From assembly GCF_009664975.1 (NCBI RefSeq), contig NZ_WJXB01000012.1:1-64000 (forward strand): a stretch of 64,000 nucleotides of DNA. The letters are read 5' to 3'. Source of the stretch: Paenibacillus monticola. Lineage in GTDB: Bacteria; Bacillota; Bacilli; Paenibacillales; Paenibacillaceae. Below are positions 53,629 through 60,826 of this stretch, piece after piece. The position numbers and the translations under genes were made by a program. The notes under the pieces are model-generated. The model was not told the DNA's origin. It ran no database searches and saw nothing but the letters and a program-made list of their open reading frames with translations. Position 1 is the stretch's first letter. Each line of letters begins with the position of its first letter.

Positions 53629-54390
53629 ATGACAAGATACGAACAACAAAGGCACTTTCTAAAATCTAATTTTCATGAATTTAAACATATAAAAACAGAT
53701 AAGATCAAAGGACTTGCACAACCCCCAATTGTTAAGCCCGCCCATTCAGAATCACTAATTATTGATTTGCCAAAGGTCAGCAAAGACGTTGTGTGTAAAG
53801 AAAACATTTTTGATTGTATAAATCAAAGAAGAAGTACGAGGTTTTATTCTGCGGAAACTTTAAGTCTGGATGAGTTATCCTATTTATTATGGGCTACCCA
53901 AGGAATTACGGGTATGAATAAGAACGGACTTACGCTGCGAACTGTACCATGCAGTGGGGCGACACACACATTTGAAACCTATTTAATTATTATGCGAGTA
54001 GAAGGCATTCAACGAGGAATCTACAGATACCTTCCTGTCGAACATAAGCTATTATTTATGTTTGAATTAGATGAACTTGAACATAAGATTGATGCTATTA
54101 CTTTAGATCAGCCATTTGTCCCTAACTTTGCCAAAAAGGCTTCTGTACTGTTTGCATGGAGTACAACACCCTATCGCTCTGAATGGAAGTATGATATTTC
54201 AGCTCACAAAAAAATCCTTATCGATGTTGGACATGTATGCCAAAACCTTTATTTATCCAGTGAATCTATCGGTGCAGGTGCTTGCGCAATTGGAATCTAT
54301 GATCAAAAGTTGATTGATGAGATTTTAGAATTAGACGGTGATGAAGAATTTGTTATCTATCTTGGTGCAGTTGGAAAGAAACGAGAATAG
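53629..54390 (+). CDS. SagB/ThcOx-type nitroreductase-fold oxidoreductase
   Basis: 253 residues. The FMN-binding nitroreductase core is visible: INQRRSTRFYSAETLSLDELSYLLWATQGIT, TVPCSGATHTFETYLII, GIYRYLPVEHKL, and LIDVGHVCQNLYLSSESIGAGACAIGIYD. This is the SagB family that includes azoline dehydrogenases of RiPP pathways and stand-alone oxidases. No cyclodehydratase, precursor or other RiPP gene is adjacent, so a RiPP role is not supported. CCAGGAGG precedes the ATG. The coding sequence is AT-rich compared with the first 50 kb. Confidence 0.85.
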   Translation: MTRYEQQRHFLKSNFHEFKHIKTDKIKGLAQPPIVKPAHSESLIIDLPKVSKDVVCKENIFDCINQRRSTRFYSAETLSLDELSYLLWATQGITGMNKNGLTLRTVPCSGATHTFETYLIIMRVEGIQRGIYRYLPVEHKLLFMFELDELEHKIDAITLDQPFVPNFAKKASVLFAWSTTPYRSEWKYDISAHKKILIDVGHVCQNLYLSSESIGAGACAIGIYDQKLIDEILELDGDEEFVIYLGAVGKKRE

Positions 54391-54450
54391 CTGTAAATTC
54401 TATTCTGTTTTGCTTAAATAACAAAAAATGCAGAATAGGCAGACTCGAAA

Positions 54451-54637
54451 GTCTTGAGCGCCCATGTTAACTTCAGCATGACCGAAGTCGAATAATGGCG
54501 AACTGTAGATTCACCACCCGTGAAACCACATTCGTCTACAAGTCTTTCGTTGATTCTTGCAGCCGTAAGACGTTTCCATCACTGGACAGGTGCGATCTTT
54601 CGGTATCTCAGTATCTTTTAGCATTTTGCGGATAGTC
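54451..54637 (-). pseudogene. IS21-family IstA transposase relic
   Basis: Reading leftward from 54637, TIRKMLKDTEIPKDRTCP resembles the IstA N-terminal HTH end; after a frameshift, RINERLVDECGFTGGESTVR follows, a close match to the conserved 'RLVEEYGFTGSxSTVRRY' stretch. Neither ORF is long enough to work. It shows that mobile elements have passed through this site. Confidence 0.65.
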
Positions 54638-54642
54638 TGACT

Positions 54643-54694
54643 AATGCGTTTAAGCCTTCTTTTGCCTTAGGGTGAGGGGAGGTTTTTTGTTGTG
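54643..54694. repeat. Direct repeat copy 3 (52 bases) of the gerE terminator
   Basis: AATGCGTTTAAGCCTTC...GGGGAGGTTTTTTGTTGTG, identical by eye to the last half of copy 1. It starts right after the IS21 relic. Confidence 0.9.
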
Positions 54695-54726
54695 GAATTC
54701 TTTTCGATGTTTCACTTTTACAATAA

Positions 54727-54761
54727 AAACAAGCGATTGCCTTATGCGACATCGCTTGTTT
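54727..54761. terminator. Bidirectional hairpin terminator
   Basis: AAACAAGCGAT (54727-54737) and ATCGCTTGTTT (54751-54761) pair perfectly with A/T tracts on both sides; it ends the leftward small gene at 54783. Confidence 0.8.
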
Positions 54762-54782
54762 TGAGGATGTTAAGTTTGTATC

Positions 54783-55034
54783 TCAGACTTCCATAAGCTG
54801 TTCCTCACAGTTAGTTATCCTGACAAGCTCTGATTTGGGATAGCCCAGACGTTTAGTCTTTTCGCAGCACCACCAGCAGGAGCAATGGATTTTTCCTTTG
54901 GCAAAGCTGCCGTCGTGTTTGTAGGCCCATCCCCACTGTGCCACCATTCGCTTTTTGCGCTTGATAATTTGCTGTCTGTAGTAACGAATATAGGCTTGAT
55001 TTCGATTTGTTCGGTAAGGTTTTATAACCATCAC
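54783..55034 (-). CDS. Small basic Cys-rich protein
   Basis: 83 residues. A basic helical N-terminal half (RNQAYIRYYRQQIIKRKKRM) precedes KGKIHCSCWWCCEKTKRLGY, a CxCxxC-type cluster likely to bind zinc. Similar small proteins with KGKIHCSC are common in Bacilli as I recall, with unknown function. A G-rich RBS (CCAAGGGAGCG, read leftward) precedes the ATG. The upstream 270 bases on this strand stay open in another frame (55035-55305) and include VYDILEQGGVYTFESREDF, an unrecognised gene remnant. Confidence 0.65.
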   Translation of the reverse strand: MMVIKPYRTNRNQAYIRYYRQQIIKRKKRMVAQWGWAYKHDGSFAKGKIHCSCWWCCEKTKRLGYPKSELVRITNCEEQLMEV

Positions 55035-55246
55035 GCTCCCTTGGGATAAGGCTCAGCCCGTAGGAGTTCCAAGGGTAAAAGGATTCTACGGGCAGAGCAT
55101 GATGGAAATCTTCTCTAGATTCAAATGTGTATACACCACCTTGTTCTAATATATCATAAACATTGAGTGGCAAGGAATTGGAAGAACCTTGTGAATATGC
55201 CGCAAGAGCAGAATACGCAATCCTACAGAACATTGAGCCCAATAAA

Positions 55247-55335
55247 GCGTATTTCAAACTACATCTCCTAGTCGTGCAAAAATTAAATATAAAAGAGCTG
55301 TTCATGCTTAGGAGTTGATTGCTTTGAAAAACTAC
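55247..55335 (+). pseudogene. Degenerate gerE-like 3' fragment
   Basis: ACATCTCCTAGTCGTGCAAA and the following 50 bases align with gerE from its NHISNVMQKL codons to its VELIKLG codons (roughly three quarters identical by eye) but contain indels and stops. It is a diverged relic, not a copy of the nearby repeat. Confidence 0.55.
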
Positions 55336-55497
55336 TTTCGGGAAAATTGTGTAAGTGTTATCCGCAAAGCCTTGATATGCCTACATTCTCGATGGTCTGG
55401 AAGTCGACTTCGACGAATCCCACATGACCAGCGGCTAAGCCTATCTAAGTAGATTTCTGAATACAGTGAGAGCTTAATAGATGACTCCAAAAGCATT

Positions 55498-55537
55498 GGA
55501 GCCTTTGAGGTTGAACAACCTCGGAGGGCTCCTTTTT
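55498..55537 (+). terminator. Intrinsic terminator
   Basis: GGAGCC ... GGCTCC enclosing GAGGTTG/CAACCTC, followed by T5 (55533-55537). Confidence 0.85.
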
Positions 55538-55681
55538 AATTCCCAATATTTTGAAAGGCTGATATACTGGAGGAGGAAATGAAATGCAAATACTGCTGAG
55601 TATGCGTGACGAGCGGACCATTGCCAAAAGGCTTGAGAAATTCAGTCCAGAGCATATTTTGAGAATATAGAGGGTTAGCTC

Positions 55682-55786
55682 GTACGACAAGGTAAGGGAA
55701 GAAAAGACCGGAATATACTTCTATCCGATGCCGCTTATGAGATTATGCGCAAATATATTGAGCAGCAGAAATCTAAAGAATATTAA
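55682..55786 (+). pseudogene. Tyrosine recombinase (phage/integron-type integrase) fragment
   Basis: 35 codons read VRQGKGRKDRNILLSDAA then YEIMRKYIEQQKSKEY before TAA. The first part is the conserved strand around the catalytic Lys (xRxGKGxKDR) of XerCD/IntI-like recombinases, and the second the following helix. A TAG stands seven bases before it, and the Arg/His/Tyr boxes are absent, so it is a relic. It lies just left of the cassette-like array, which is intriguing, but this short piece cannot distinguish an integron integrase from a transposon one. Confidence 0.55.
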
Positions 55787-55803
55787 AGAGAGGAAATACG
55801 TGA

Positions 55804-56496
55804 ATGACAATTATATTAGGTAACAAGATTGGAGAAGGCGGCTGCTCAGAAGTATTTGAAATAGGAAACAATCAAATAATTAAACTTGTCAGAGAAAATA
55901 CAAGTATTGAAACAGCAAGAAGAGAATATCTTAATAACTGTATCGCTTGGCAATGTGGACTCTCTGTTCCGCAACCGTTTGACTTAATAGAAGTGGACGG
56001 TAGGCCAGGAATTATAGTTGAACATATTATAGGCGAAACAATTATGGATCGTTTTGTTAAGCATGCTTTCATTAGCAAGACCCATGAAAATAACCAAGAC
56101 GATATTCGGCAGACAGCCCAACTATTATACAAAGTACACAATACACTATTTGACGGTTATGAATTACCTTCTCAAAGAAGTGTAATTAAATACAATATTA
56201 TGAGCGTTAATTATCTAAGTGAACACGAGAAAGAGAACGTAATCTCATTAATGGATTCATTGCCATACAAACATTGCATGTGTCATGGCGATCCTAACCC
56301 AGGCAATATCATTATTAAGAATGATGGAAAGGCTGTATTGATAGATTGGATGAATGCAACAAACGGGAATCCTGAAGCTGATACATGGATAACACCGATT
56401 TGTGCTAGAAAATTATCCGCCGACGCAATATCTGATATAAAGAAGGAAAAACTTGTTCAAGAGATTAGAAGGACTTTAACGGCGAAACAAGCGTAG
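55804..56496 (+). CDS. Aminoglycoside phosphotransferase-like kinase
   Basis: 230 residues of the APH/choline kinase fold: IGEGGCSEVFEI (nucleotide loop), IIKLVREN (Lys), MCHGDPNPGNIIIK (catalytic loop HxDxxxxN, with His-Gly-Asp), and VLIDWMNATNG (metal-binding Asp). The family normally continues for 30-40 residues after 'GNPEAD' with a helical 'LARTxxLL' stretch; here the sequence becomes atypical (TWITPICARKL), so a late frameshift is possible. Substrate unknown; resistance should not be assumed. First gene of the AT-rich array region. Confidence 0.75.
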   Translation: MTIILGNKIGEGGCSEVFEIGNNQIIKLVRENTSIETARREYLNNCIAWQCGLSVPQPFDLIEVDGRPGIIVEHIIGETIMDRFVKHAFISKTHENNQDDIRQTAQLLYKVHNTLFDGYELPSQRSVIKYNIMSVNYLSEHEKENVISLMDSLPYKHCMCHGDPNPGNIIIKNDGKAVLIDWMNATNGNPEADTWITPICARKLSADAISDIKKEKLVQEIRRTLTAKQA

Positions 56497-56511
56497 GTAA
56501 GTCAAAAAAGA

Positions 56512-56548
56512 GACATCAGCTAATAGTATATTTAAATTCGTTATTAAT
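56512..56548 (+). repeat. Decayed attC-like site
   Basis: GACATCAGCTAATAGTATAT resembles the left end of site 6 (GACATCGCCTAATAATATAT), and CGTTATTAAT resembles right ends; the middle is deleted. It separates the kinase and phosphatase genes. Confidence 0.45.
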
Positions 56549-56581
56549 AACCAAAGATCATAAAGGGATAGGTGACAAGAC

Positions 56582-56911
56582 ATTAAATTACTTTTTATCT
56601 GTAGCCGTAATAAATGGCGTAGCTTAACTGCGGAGAAGATTTTTGATGGATACAATGGCTATGAAGTAAGATCGGCAGGAACGGAAGAAGGAGCAAGAAT
56701 TAAGGTTACTGAAGGACATATTGGATGGTCGGACTGGATTTTTGTAATGGAGAAGAAGCATACGAGACGGCTTATAGATAAATTTCCAATCAGTCTAAAG
56801 AATAAACGATTAATCTGTCTTGATATCCCAGACGATTATCAATTTATGGATGAAGAATTAATAGAAATATTGAAATCAAGAGTATCAGAACATATTGAAG
56901 TGCCGGAATAA
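56582..56911 (+). CDS. Low-molecular-weight protein tyrosine phosphatase-like protein with ATT start
   Basis: 109 residues. The P-loop CSRNKWRS fits C(X)5R-S at residues 6-13, SAGTE follows, and DIPDDYQFMDEEL carries the general-acid Asp region. No ATG, GTG or TTG begins the frame; AGGTGA (56570-56575) is correctly placed for ATT at 56582, the codon where the family has its first Met. So either ATT initiates weakly or the start codon was lost by mutation. Family members of this short type are common in Bacilli. Cytoplasmic; substrate unknown. Confidence 0.75.
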   Translation: MKLLFICSRNKWRSLTAEKIFDGYNGYEVRSAGTEEGARIKVTEGHIGWSDWIFVMEKKHTRRLIDKFPISLKNKRLICLDIPDDYQFMDEELIEILKSRVSEHIEVPE

Positions 56912-56932
56912 TTAAGTTGGAAATATTCGGGG

Positions 56933-57093
56933 GAGGTTTACGAAGAGACAGGACTCATTATTAAAGAAATGAAGCTATTGATATATACGAACTTCCTCAA
57001 ACGCTCTCAAAGACGAATGTACCTGTCTTTGAAGATTTAAGAAGAAGATTAAGTGAAATAAATAAATACACACATACTGTTATTCAAGTGTGA
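56933..57093 (+). pseudogene. Joined fragments: Nudix box remnant and an unknown C-terminus
   Basis: GEVYEETGLIIKEMKL (from 56933) is the end of a Nudix box (REVxEETGL). It changes frame near 56985 into a second open stretch ending DLRRRLSEINKYTHTVIQV at 57093, which I do not recognise. Two broken genes fused, or one frameshifted one. Confidence 0.55.
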
Positions 57094-57128
57094 ATTGAAT
57101 TCGATGAAGTAATGAGGGGAGATATCGA

Positions 57129-57602
57129 ATGGAACTTGATATATTCTATCAATCAATTACAGAACAAGAACGTAATACGTTTTCCGAATTAGCTCATGCT
57201 GCAATGCTACTCGGATACAAACCCAAGAAGGCAAAAACGCAGGCAGTAAATTATGTATTCGTTAACAACAGAACAAAACACCATATAATGAAGTTTTCTA
57301 TTGAGAAAGGGAAACCTATTCTAAAATTGAAGTTTTATGCTTCAACAGAATATTCTAACCTCTTTCAAGAGGGAGTTAGAACAACGATTGAAGAATATAA
57401 TTACAAATATACTGGTTGTTATCATTGCGGCAAATGTACTGATGAACTGAAAGGATATGTATACAAATATAATGATGGACGAACATATTTTAGATGTGGT
57501 GGAGAATTGATAAGTTTACCCCCAATAAGTCAAAACGATATACCTGAAATAATAAAACTCTTAGAAAGACAACATGAATATTATTTATACAAAGAGGGCT
57601 AA
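57129..57602 (+). CDS. Conserved hypothetical protein with CxxCxxC-like motif
   Basis: 157 residues, function unknown. YTGCYHCGKC provides three Cys in CxxCxxC spacing and a fourth in TYFRCGGELI, a likely zinc site. The C-terminus (DIPEIIKLLERQHEYYL) is helical. I recall similar proteins of this length in Bacilli, unnamed. AGGGGAGATATCGA precedes the ATG. The next gene starts three bases after the stop, so the two are probably co-transcribed. Confidence 0.75.
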   Translation: MELDIFYQSITEQERNTFSELAHAAMLLGYKPKKAKTQAVNYVFVNNRTKHHIMKFSIEKGKPILKLKFYASTEYSNLFQEGVRTTIEEYNYKYTGCYHCGKCTDELKGYVYKYNDGRTYFRCGGELISLPPISQNDIPEIIKLLERQHEYYLYKEG

Positions 57603-57605
57603 CCC

Positions 57606-58028
57606 ATGAAATATAAGATCCTAATGATTTTAACCGTAGTACTAATTGCATGTATCGCAATAATTATCACAATAAGATCAGAGGATATAGAGTTTGATGA
57701 AGTAAGAGTGGAAGAATTAGATAACGATATTCAGGACACAATTAAACAAATTAAAGAGCAAAAAACGTATTTCATAATTAAAGATAAGACAATTGTTTTG
57801 TATTCAAACCTAAGTAAATCAGGTCTTTATACGTATCCATACGCAGAAATTAAACAAAAGAAGAGTAAATTAATAGTAAATATTAAAAGTCACATGGCAG
57901 CAGATGAGCAATATATAAAAGAAATATTGATCATTAGAATAAAAAATTTCAAGCAATTACCTGAAGAGTTTGAAACCACTTTCTTAGATCAAAAAACTGA
58001 TTATAAAATTATAGATCTGTCTAAATGA
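57606..58028 (+). CDS. Membrane-anchored hypothetical protein
   Basis: 140 residues: one N-terminal hydrophobic helix (ILMILTVVLIACIAIIITI) and a mixed alpha/beta outer domain (KQKKSKLIVNIKSHMAADE). No recognised family. Probably exported and membrane-bound. Directly behind the preceding gene; no own promoter seen. Confidence 0.65.
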   Translation: MKYKILMILTVVLIACIAIIITIRSEDIEFDEVRVEELDNDIQDTIKQIKEQKTYFIIKDKTIVLYSNLSKSGLYTYPYAEIKQKKSKLIVNIKSHMAADEQYIKEILIIRIKNFKQLPEEFETTFLDQKTDYKIIDLSK

Positions 58029-58127
58029 GGTCCTGTCGGCCCATGGTTACTAGAAGTTATAGGCAGAGAAGCAGAATCAGGTGACACACCTGCGTAGTTA
58101 ATGCAAATCAATAATTAGGAGGTCCTA
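58029..58127 (+). repeat. Possible decayed attC-like site
   Basis: GGCCCATGG and AGAGAAGCAGAATCAGGTGA plus CACACCTGCG echo the central parts of sites 2 and 7 (GAAGCAGATTCAG...CACACCCGC). R and L arms are not recognisable. Confidence 0.35.
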
Positions 58128-58544
58128 ATGAATAATTCGAATATACTTCAAAGCAAAAATGAAGAGACTAATTACATACGGAACAAATTAATTGAGTTCA
58201 ATTCCAAACATGTTCCAAACGGTCGCTATGAAGAAGTGAATTTGTGTATAAAGAATGATCAAAAAGAAATCATTGCAGGACTAAATAGTGCGGTATGTTG
58301 GAACTGGATGGAGATTGATATTTTATGGGTTCACGAAGATTATCGTATACAAGGTCATGGGAAGAAATTACTTGAAGAAGCCGAAAAAATCGCAAGAGAA
58401 AAGAACTGTACATTCATCAAATTAAACACATTCAGTTTTCAAGCTCCCGAATTTTATCGAAAATATGGATACAAGATAATTGCAATTATTGAAAATGCTC
58501 CACAAGGCAATAAACATTACTACCTGATTAAAGATTTAGTTTAG
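58128..58544 (+). CDS. GNAT family N-acetyltransferase
   Basis: 138 residues: EIDILWVHEDYRIQGHGKKL is the acetyl-CoA loop strand (R-x-Q-G-x-G), followed by LEEAEKIAREKNCTFIKLNT and a C-terminal APEFYRKYGYKII. Short single-domain form. AGGAGG precedes the ATG. Typical cargo of mobile cassettes; substrate unknown. Confidence 0.85.
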   Translation: MNNSNILQSKNEETNYIRNKLIEFNSKHVPNGRYEEVNLCIKNDQKEIIAGLNSAVCWNWMEIDILWVHEDYRIQGHGKKLLEEAEKIAREKNCTFIKLNTFSFQAPEFYRKYGYKIIAIIENAPQGNKHYYLIKDLV

Positions 58545-58554
58545 TTGATTCGAA

Positions 58555-58630
58555 GAAGGCATTATCATCAAGGTTAGAACTGGCAGACTCTGACGGGTAT
58601 GCGTAACAGCTACGAGGCTTAAAACACCAG
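58555..58630 (+). repeat. Possible decayed attC-like site
   Basis: TTCGAAGAAGG and GGCAGACTCTGACGGGTATG resemble parts of sites 4 and 6 (ATTCGAAGAAG, AGCAGACAACCCTACGGGTT). No paired R arms. Weak. Confidence 0.3.
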
Positions 58631-58646
58631 TTTTCAGGAGGGATAA

Positions 58647-58988
58647 ATGAGTATTAAGGATATTACTTACAATATTGACGAGGTAACTTTTCAACTAAAG
58701 GAAGATATTGATTTCAGTTGGCTACACAAATTAGGTTATATTTTTGCAGTTTTCGATCAACAAGACTCCGGTAATATTTGTTTTGGAGTGGAGAAAGAAG
58801 GACAGAAGAAGTTTATTAAATATGCTGGAACCAGGCCTGTTGATTATCAAGGAGATCCTGCTGAAGCAGTATCGAGACTGAAAGGCGCAATTCCAATTTA
58901 TTATGAACTCAGACATTCAAGTTTAGTCGAAATCTTGGATCTCCTTTTTATAAATATAAGCACTTATCAAGCAGCAAGGACGAACTAA
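58647..58988 (+). CDS. Truncated kinase-like protein (N-terminal part only)
   Basis: 113 residues. FSWLHKLGYIFAVFDQQDSG, KKFIKYAGTRPVDYQGDPAE and EAVSRLKGAIPIYYELRHSS match the N-terminal lobe of a Ser/Thr-kinase/APH-like family I recall from Bacilli, which is about 270 residues long. The catalytic HxD and DxD parts are missing; after HSSLVEILDL the sequence ends in unrelated codons. Probably non-functional as a kinase. AGGAGG precedes the ATG. Confidence 0.6.
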   Translation: MSIKDITYNIDEVTFQLKEDIDFSWLHKLGYIFAVFDQQDSGNICFGVEKEGQKKFIKYAGTRPVDYQGDPAEAVSRLKGAIPIYYELRHSSLVEILDLLFINISTYQAARTN

Positions 58989-59131
58989 CAGATAAATTAA
59001 AAGGCAGTACAATTACTGAAGTATCGCTGTCTGAAACGCAATTCGTTATCAAAATAATGTCAAATAATCAAAGTCATACTTTGATTTTTTATAAGTATAA
59101 TGATGACCTGCCCCCACATGGTAATGGTTAA
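58949..59131 (+). pseudogene. C-terminal fragment of an unrecognised small protein
   Basis: An open stretch without a start reads YKYKHLSSSKDELTDKLKG, STITEVSLSETQFVIKIM and ends FYKYNDDLPPHGNG. It overlaps the end of the truncated kinase in another frame, so the two genes were joined by deletion. Confidence 0.5.
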
Positions 59132-59230
59132 GCTAGAAAACCCTCCTTTGATGAAGGTCCTATTGGTAAGTATATATTGTTGTGTAATAAGAATGCATTA
59201 TTGCATGTATAGTCAAAAATGTCGGAGAGA

Positions 59231-59324
59231 TCCTATAACAACGTATTCACGCAGCTAGCCTGACGGCGCTTGATCTGCACCCATTAAGCCAGTGATGGTT
59301 AGTGAATACAACATCGTTATACGA
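59231..59324 (+). repeat. attC-like site 1
   Basis: Left: R'' TCCTATAAC (59231-59239), AAC, L'' GTATTCAC. Right: L' GTGAATAC, AACATC, R' GTTATACGA (59316-59324). The shortest site (94 bases). The inner part differs from other sites. Confidence 0.75.
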
Positions 59325-59361
59325 AAGTCTCAAAGGACATTGGAAAATAGGTGATAACTTC

Positions 59362-59838
59362 ATGGAAATCTCAATGAGTCTTGAACCACATGGGTGGTTA
59401 GATGTAGTGATTAATTCTAAAGATGGCGAAGAAATCGAGATCCCGGTTTCGTTTTTGACAGACGCTATCTATGATATAGCTAATAAAGTATCTATCTTGA
59501 ATAATGAGGTAAATGAAGTAATTATTAGTGTGCAGACTGAACCAGGCGAATATCGATTCAGAATTCTAAAAGTTTCGAATACACTTAGTTTGTTTGAGGT
59601 GTTTGAAATGAATGATAATTTTAGTTCGGAAATGCTTGAAGAAGGGACTTTGTTAATAACTGAAGAAATAAAAACAATTAGGTTATTGAGAATAATACAT
59701 AGGGAACTAACCAAAATGAAAGATTTGGGGGCAAAAGAATATAAAGAAAGATGGAATTCAGATTTTCCTATAAGTGCTTATGAAAGAATCACCGATTCAA
59801 TTTTAAGACTAAAACAATTTGAAGTGAATTCAGAGTAG
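59362..59838 (+). CDS. Hypothetical protein in cassette 1-2
   Basis: 158 residues, family not recognised; mixed alpha/beta with HGWLDVVINSKDGEEIEIPV and a helical C-terminus. AGGTGAT (59349-59355) supports the ATG at 59362. The frame is open upstream to a GTG at 59302 that lies inside the L' arm of attC-like site 1 and would add 20 residues (MNTTSLYESLKGHW...); whether translation starts in the site is open. Confidence 0.7.
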   Translation: MEISMSLEPHGWLDVVINSKDGEEIEIPVSFLTDAIYDIANKVSILNNEVNEVIISVQTEPGEYRFRILKVSNTLSLFEVFEMNDNFSSEMLEEGTLLITEEIKTIRLLRIIHRELTKMKDLGAKEYKERWNSDFPISAYERITDSILRLKQFEVNSE

Positions 59839-59846
59839 AGAGAACC

Positions 59847-60040
59847 TCGTATAACACCATATTCACGCTTCGGGCCATTCGGCCCTCGGTCCGGACCGGA
59901 GTTAGAAGTGGGTTAGGGGATGCAATTACAGTAGAGAGGAAGCAGATTCAGCCGGACACACCCGCACCACCTAACCGCATCGCGGCCGCCCTTCGGGCTT
60001 AAGGTGGAAGGGACGTCGTGAATACAACAACGTTATCGGA
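59847..60040 (+). repeat. attC-like site 2
   Basis: R'' TCGTATAAC (59847-59855), L'' TATTCACG; L' CGTGAATA, then CAACAAC, R' GTTATCGGA (60032-60040). The central region folds further: GGGCC/GGCCC and CCACCTAA/TTAAGGTGG. R'' is an exact 9-base complement of the R' of site 1, not of its own R'. Confidence 0.85.
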
Positions 60041-60118
60041 AATTACTGTAAATGATTAAAATCATTATAAAAATAATATGACAAGATTGCTCACTTGATA
60101 TTTGGAGATGAAGCTAAA

Positions 60119-60637
60119 ATGATATTGGAAACTAGCAGACTTATTATTAGACCATTTGTAATAAATGATCTATCTGAGTTTGAAAAACTGCTAGATATCC
60201 CTGAAGTAATTGGTTGGCAAATGCAGAAAAGTAATTCTGAAGGATTTCTTAGCTGGCATATTACAAATTACATAAACATGGATATCATTAATGGCATTGT
60301 TTGTTTTGGGATATTTGACAAAGTAAATGGGAATGTTCTTGGATCGGTTGGAGCAGGTGAACACGATGATTTGCATGAGACAGAAATCTTCTATAATTTG
60401 CTTCCTGATACCAGAGGAAATGGATTTGCTACAGAAGCTACTAGAGCTGTTACGGAATGGGCTTATAGAGATTACAACATCCCCTATATCATAGGCACAG
60501 CCGCTGTTGATAACATTCGTTCTCAAAAAGTTTTAGAGAATTGTGGTTACAAGTTTATCGATATTAAGAAATTATTGGTTCATATAACAAATAAAGAATA
60601 CGAGTTTAAGTATTATAGACTCTACCATGATAAGTGA
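60119..60637 (+). CDS. RimJ/RimL-like GNAT acetyltransferase
   Basis: 172 residues: ILETSRLIIRPFVINDLSEFEKLL, then FYNLLPDTRGNGFATEATRA (acetyl-CoA loop), and DNIRSQKVLENCGYKFI, the full RimJ/RimL pattern used on ribosomal proteins or small molecules. GGAG at 60104 sets the ATG at 60119. Single gene of its cassette. Confidence 0.88.
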   Translation: MILETSRLIIRPFVINDLSEFEKLLDIPEVIGWQMQKSNSEGFLSWHITNYINMDIINGIVCFGIFDKVNGNVLGSVGAGEHDDLHETEIFYNLLPDTRGNGFATEATRAVTEWAYRDYNIPYIIGTAAVDNIRSQKVLENCGYKFIDIKKLLVHITNKEYEFKYYRLYHDK

Positions 60638-60643
60638 TGGTGA

Positions 60644-60809
60644 AGGGATAACAAAGCATTCACGCATCGAGCCAGCATTCGCTGTCCCTTGGTCTACAAG
60701 AGGCATTTCGGAGAAGTAGACTCAGCGGACAACCTTGCGAGGCTAAGTCTTCGACCCGGCGCTCCGCGCCTTAAGCCTCTCGGGCTCGTGATGCAACAAC
60801 GTTAGATGA
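60644..60809 (+). repeat. attC-like site 3
   Basis: R'' AGGGATAAC (60644-60652), L'' GCATTCACG; L' CGTGATGC (one base shorter, leaving an extrahelical base), AACAAC, R' GTTAGATGA (60801-60809). Inner stem GAGGCTAAG/CTTAAGCCTC. T-A to C-G change in L is matched on both arms. Confidence 0.85.
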
Positions 60810-60826
60810 AATATGACTAGAACGAG

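Noticed and set aside
53629..54390. RiPP (thiazole/oxazole) cluster around the SagB-like gene
   Set aside because: No SagC/SagD-like gene, precursor peptide or dedicated exporter is nearby; the FtsX stub is dead.
54853..55305. 150-codon - strand ORF as a real gene
   Set aside because: It overlaps the small Cys-rich gene in another frame. Only the VYDILEQGGVYTFESREDF part looks protein-like, so at most it is a remnant.
55480..55540. T-box or other leader element at the strong terminator
   Set aside because: No specifier loop or T-box sequence upstream; it is an ordinary terminator.
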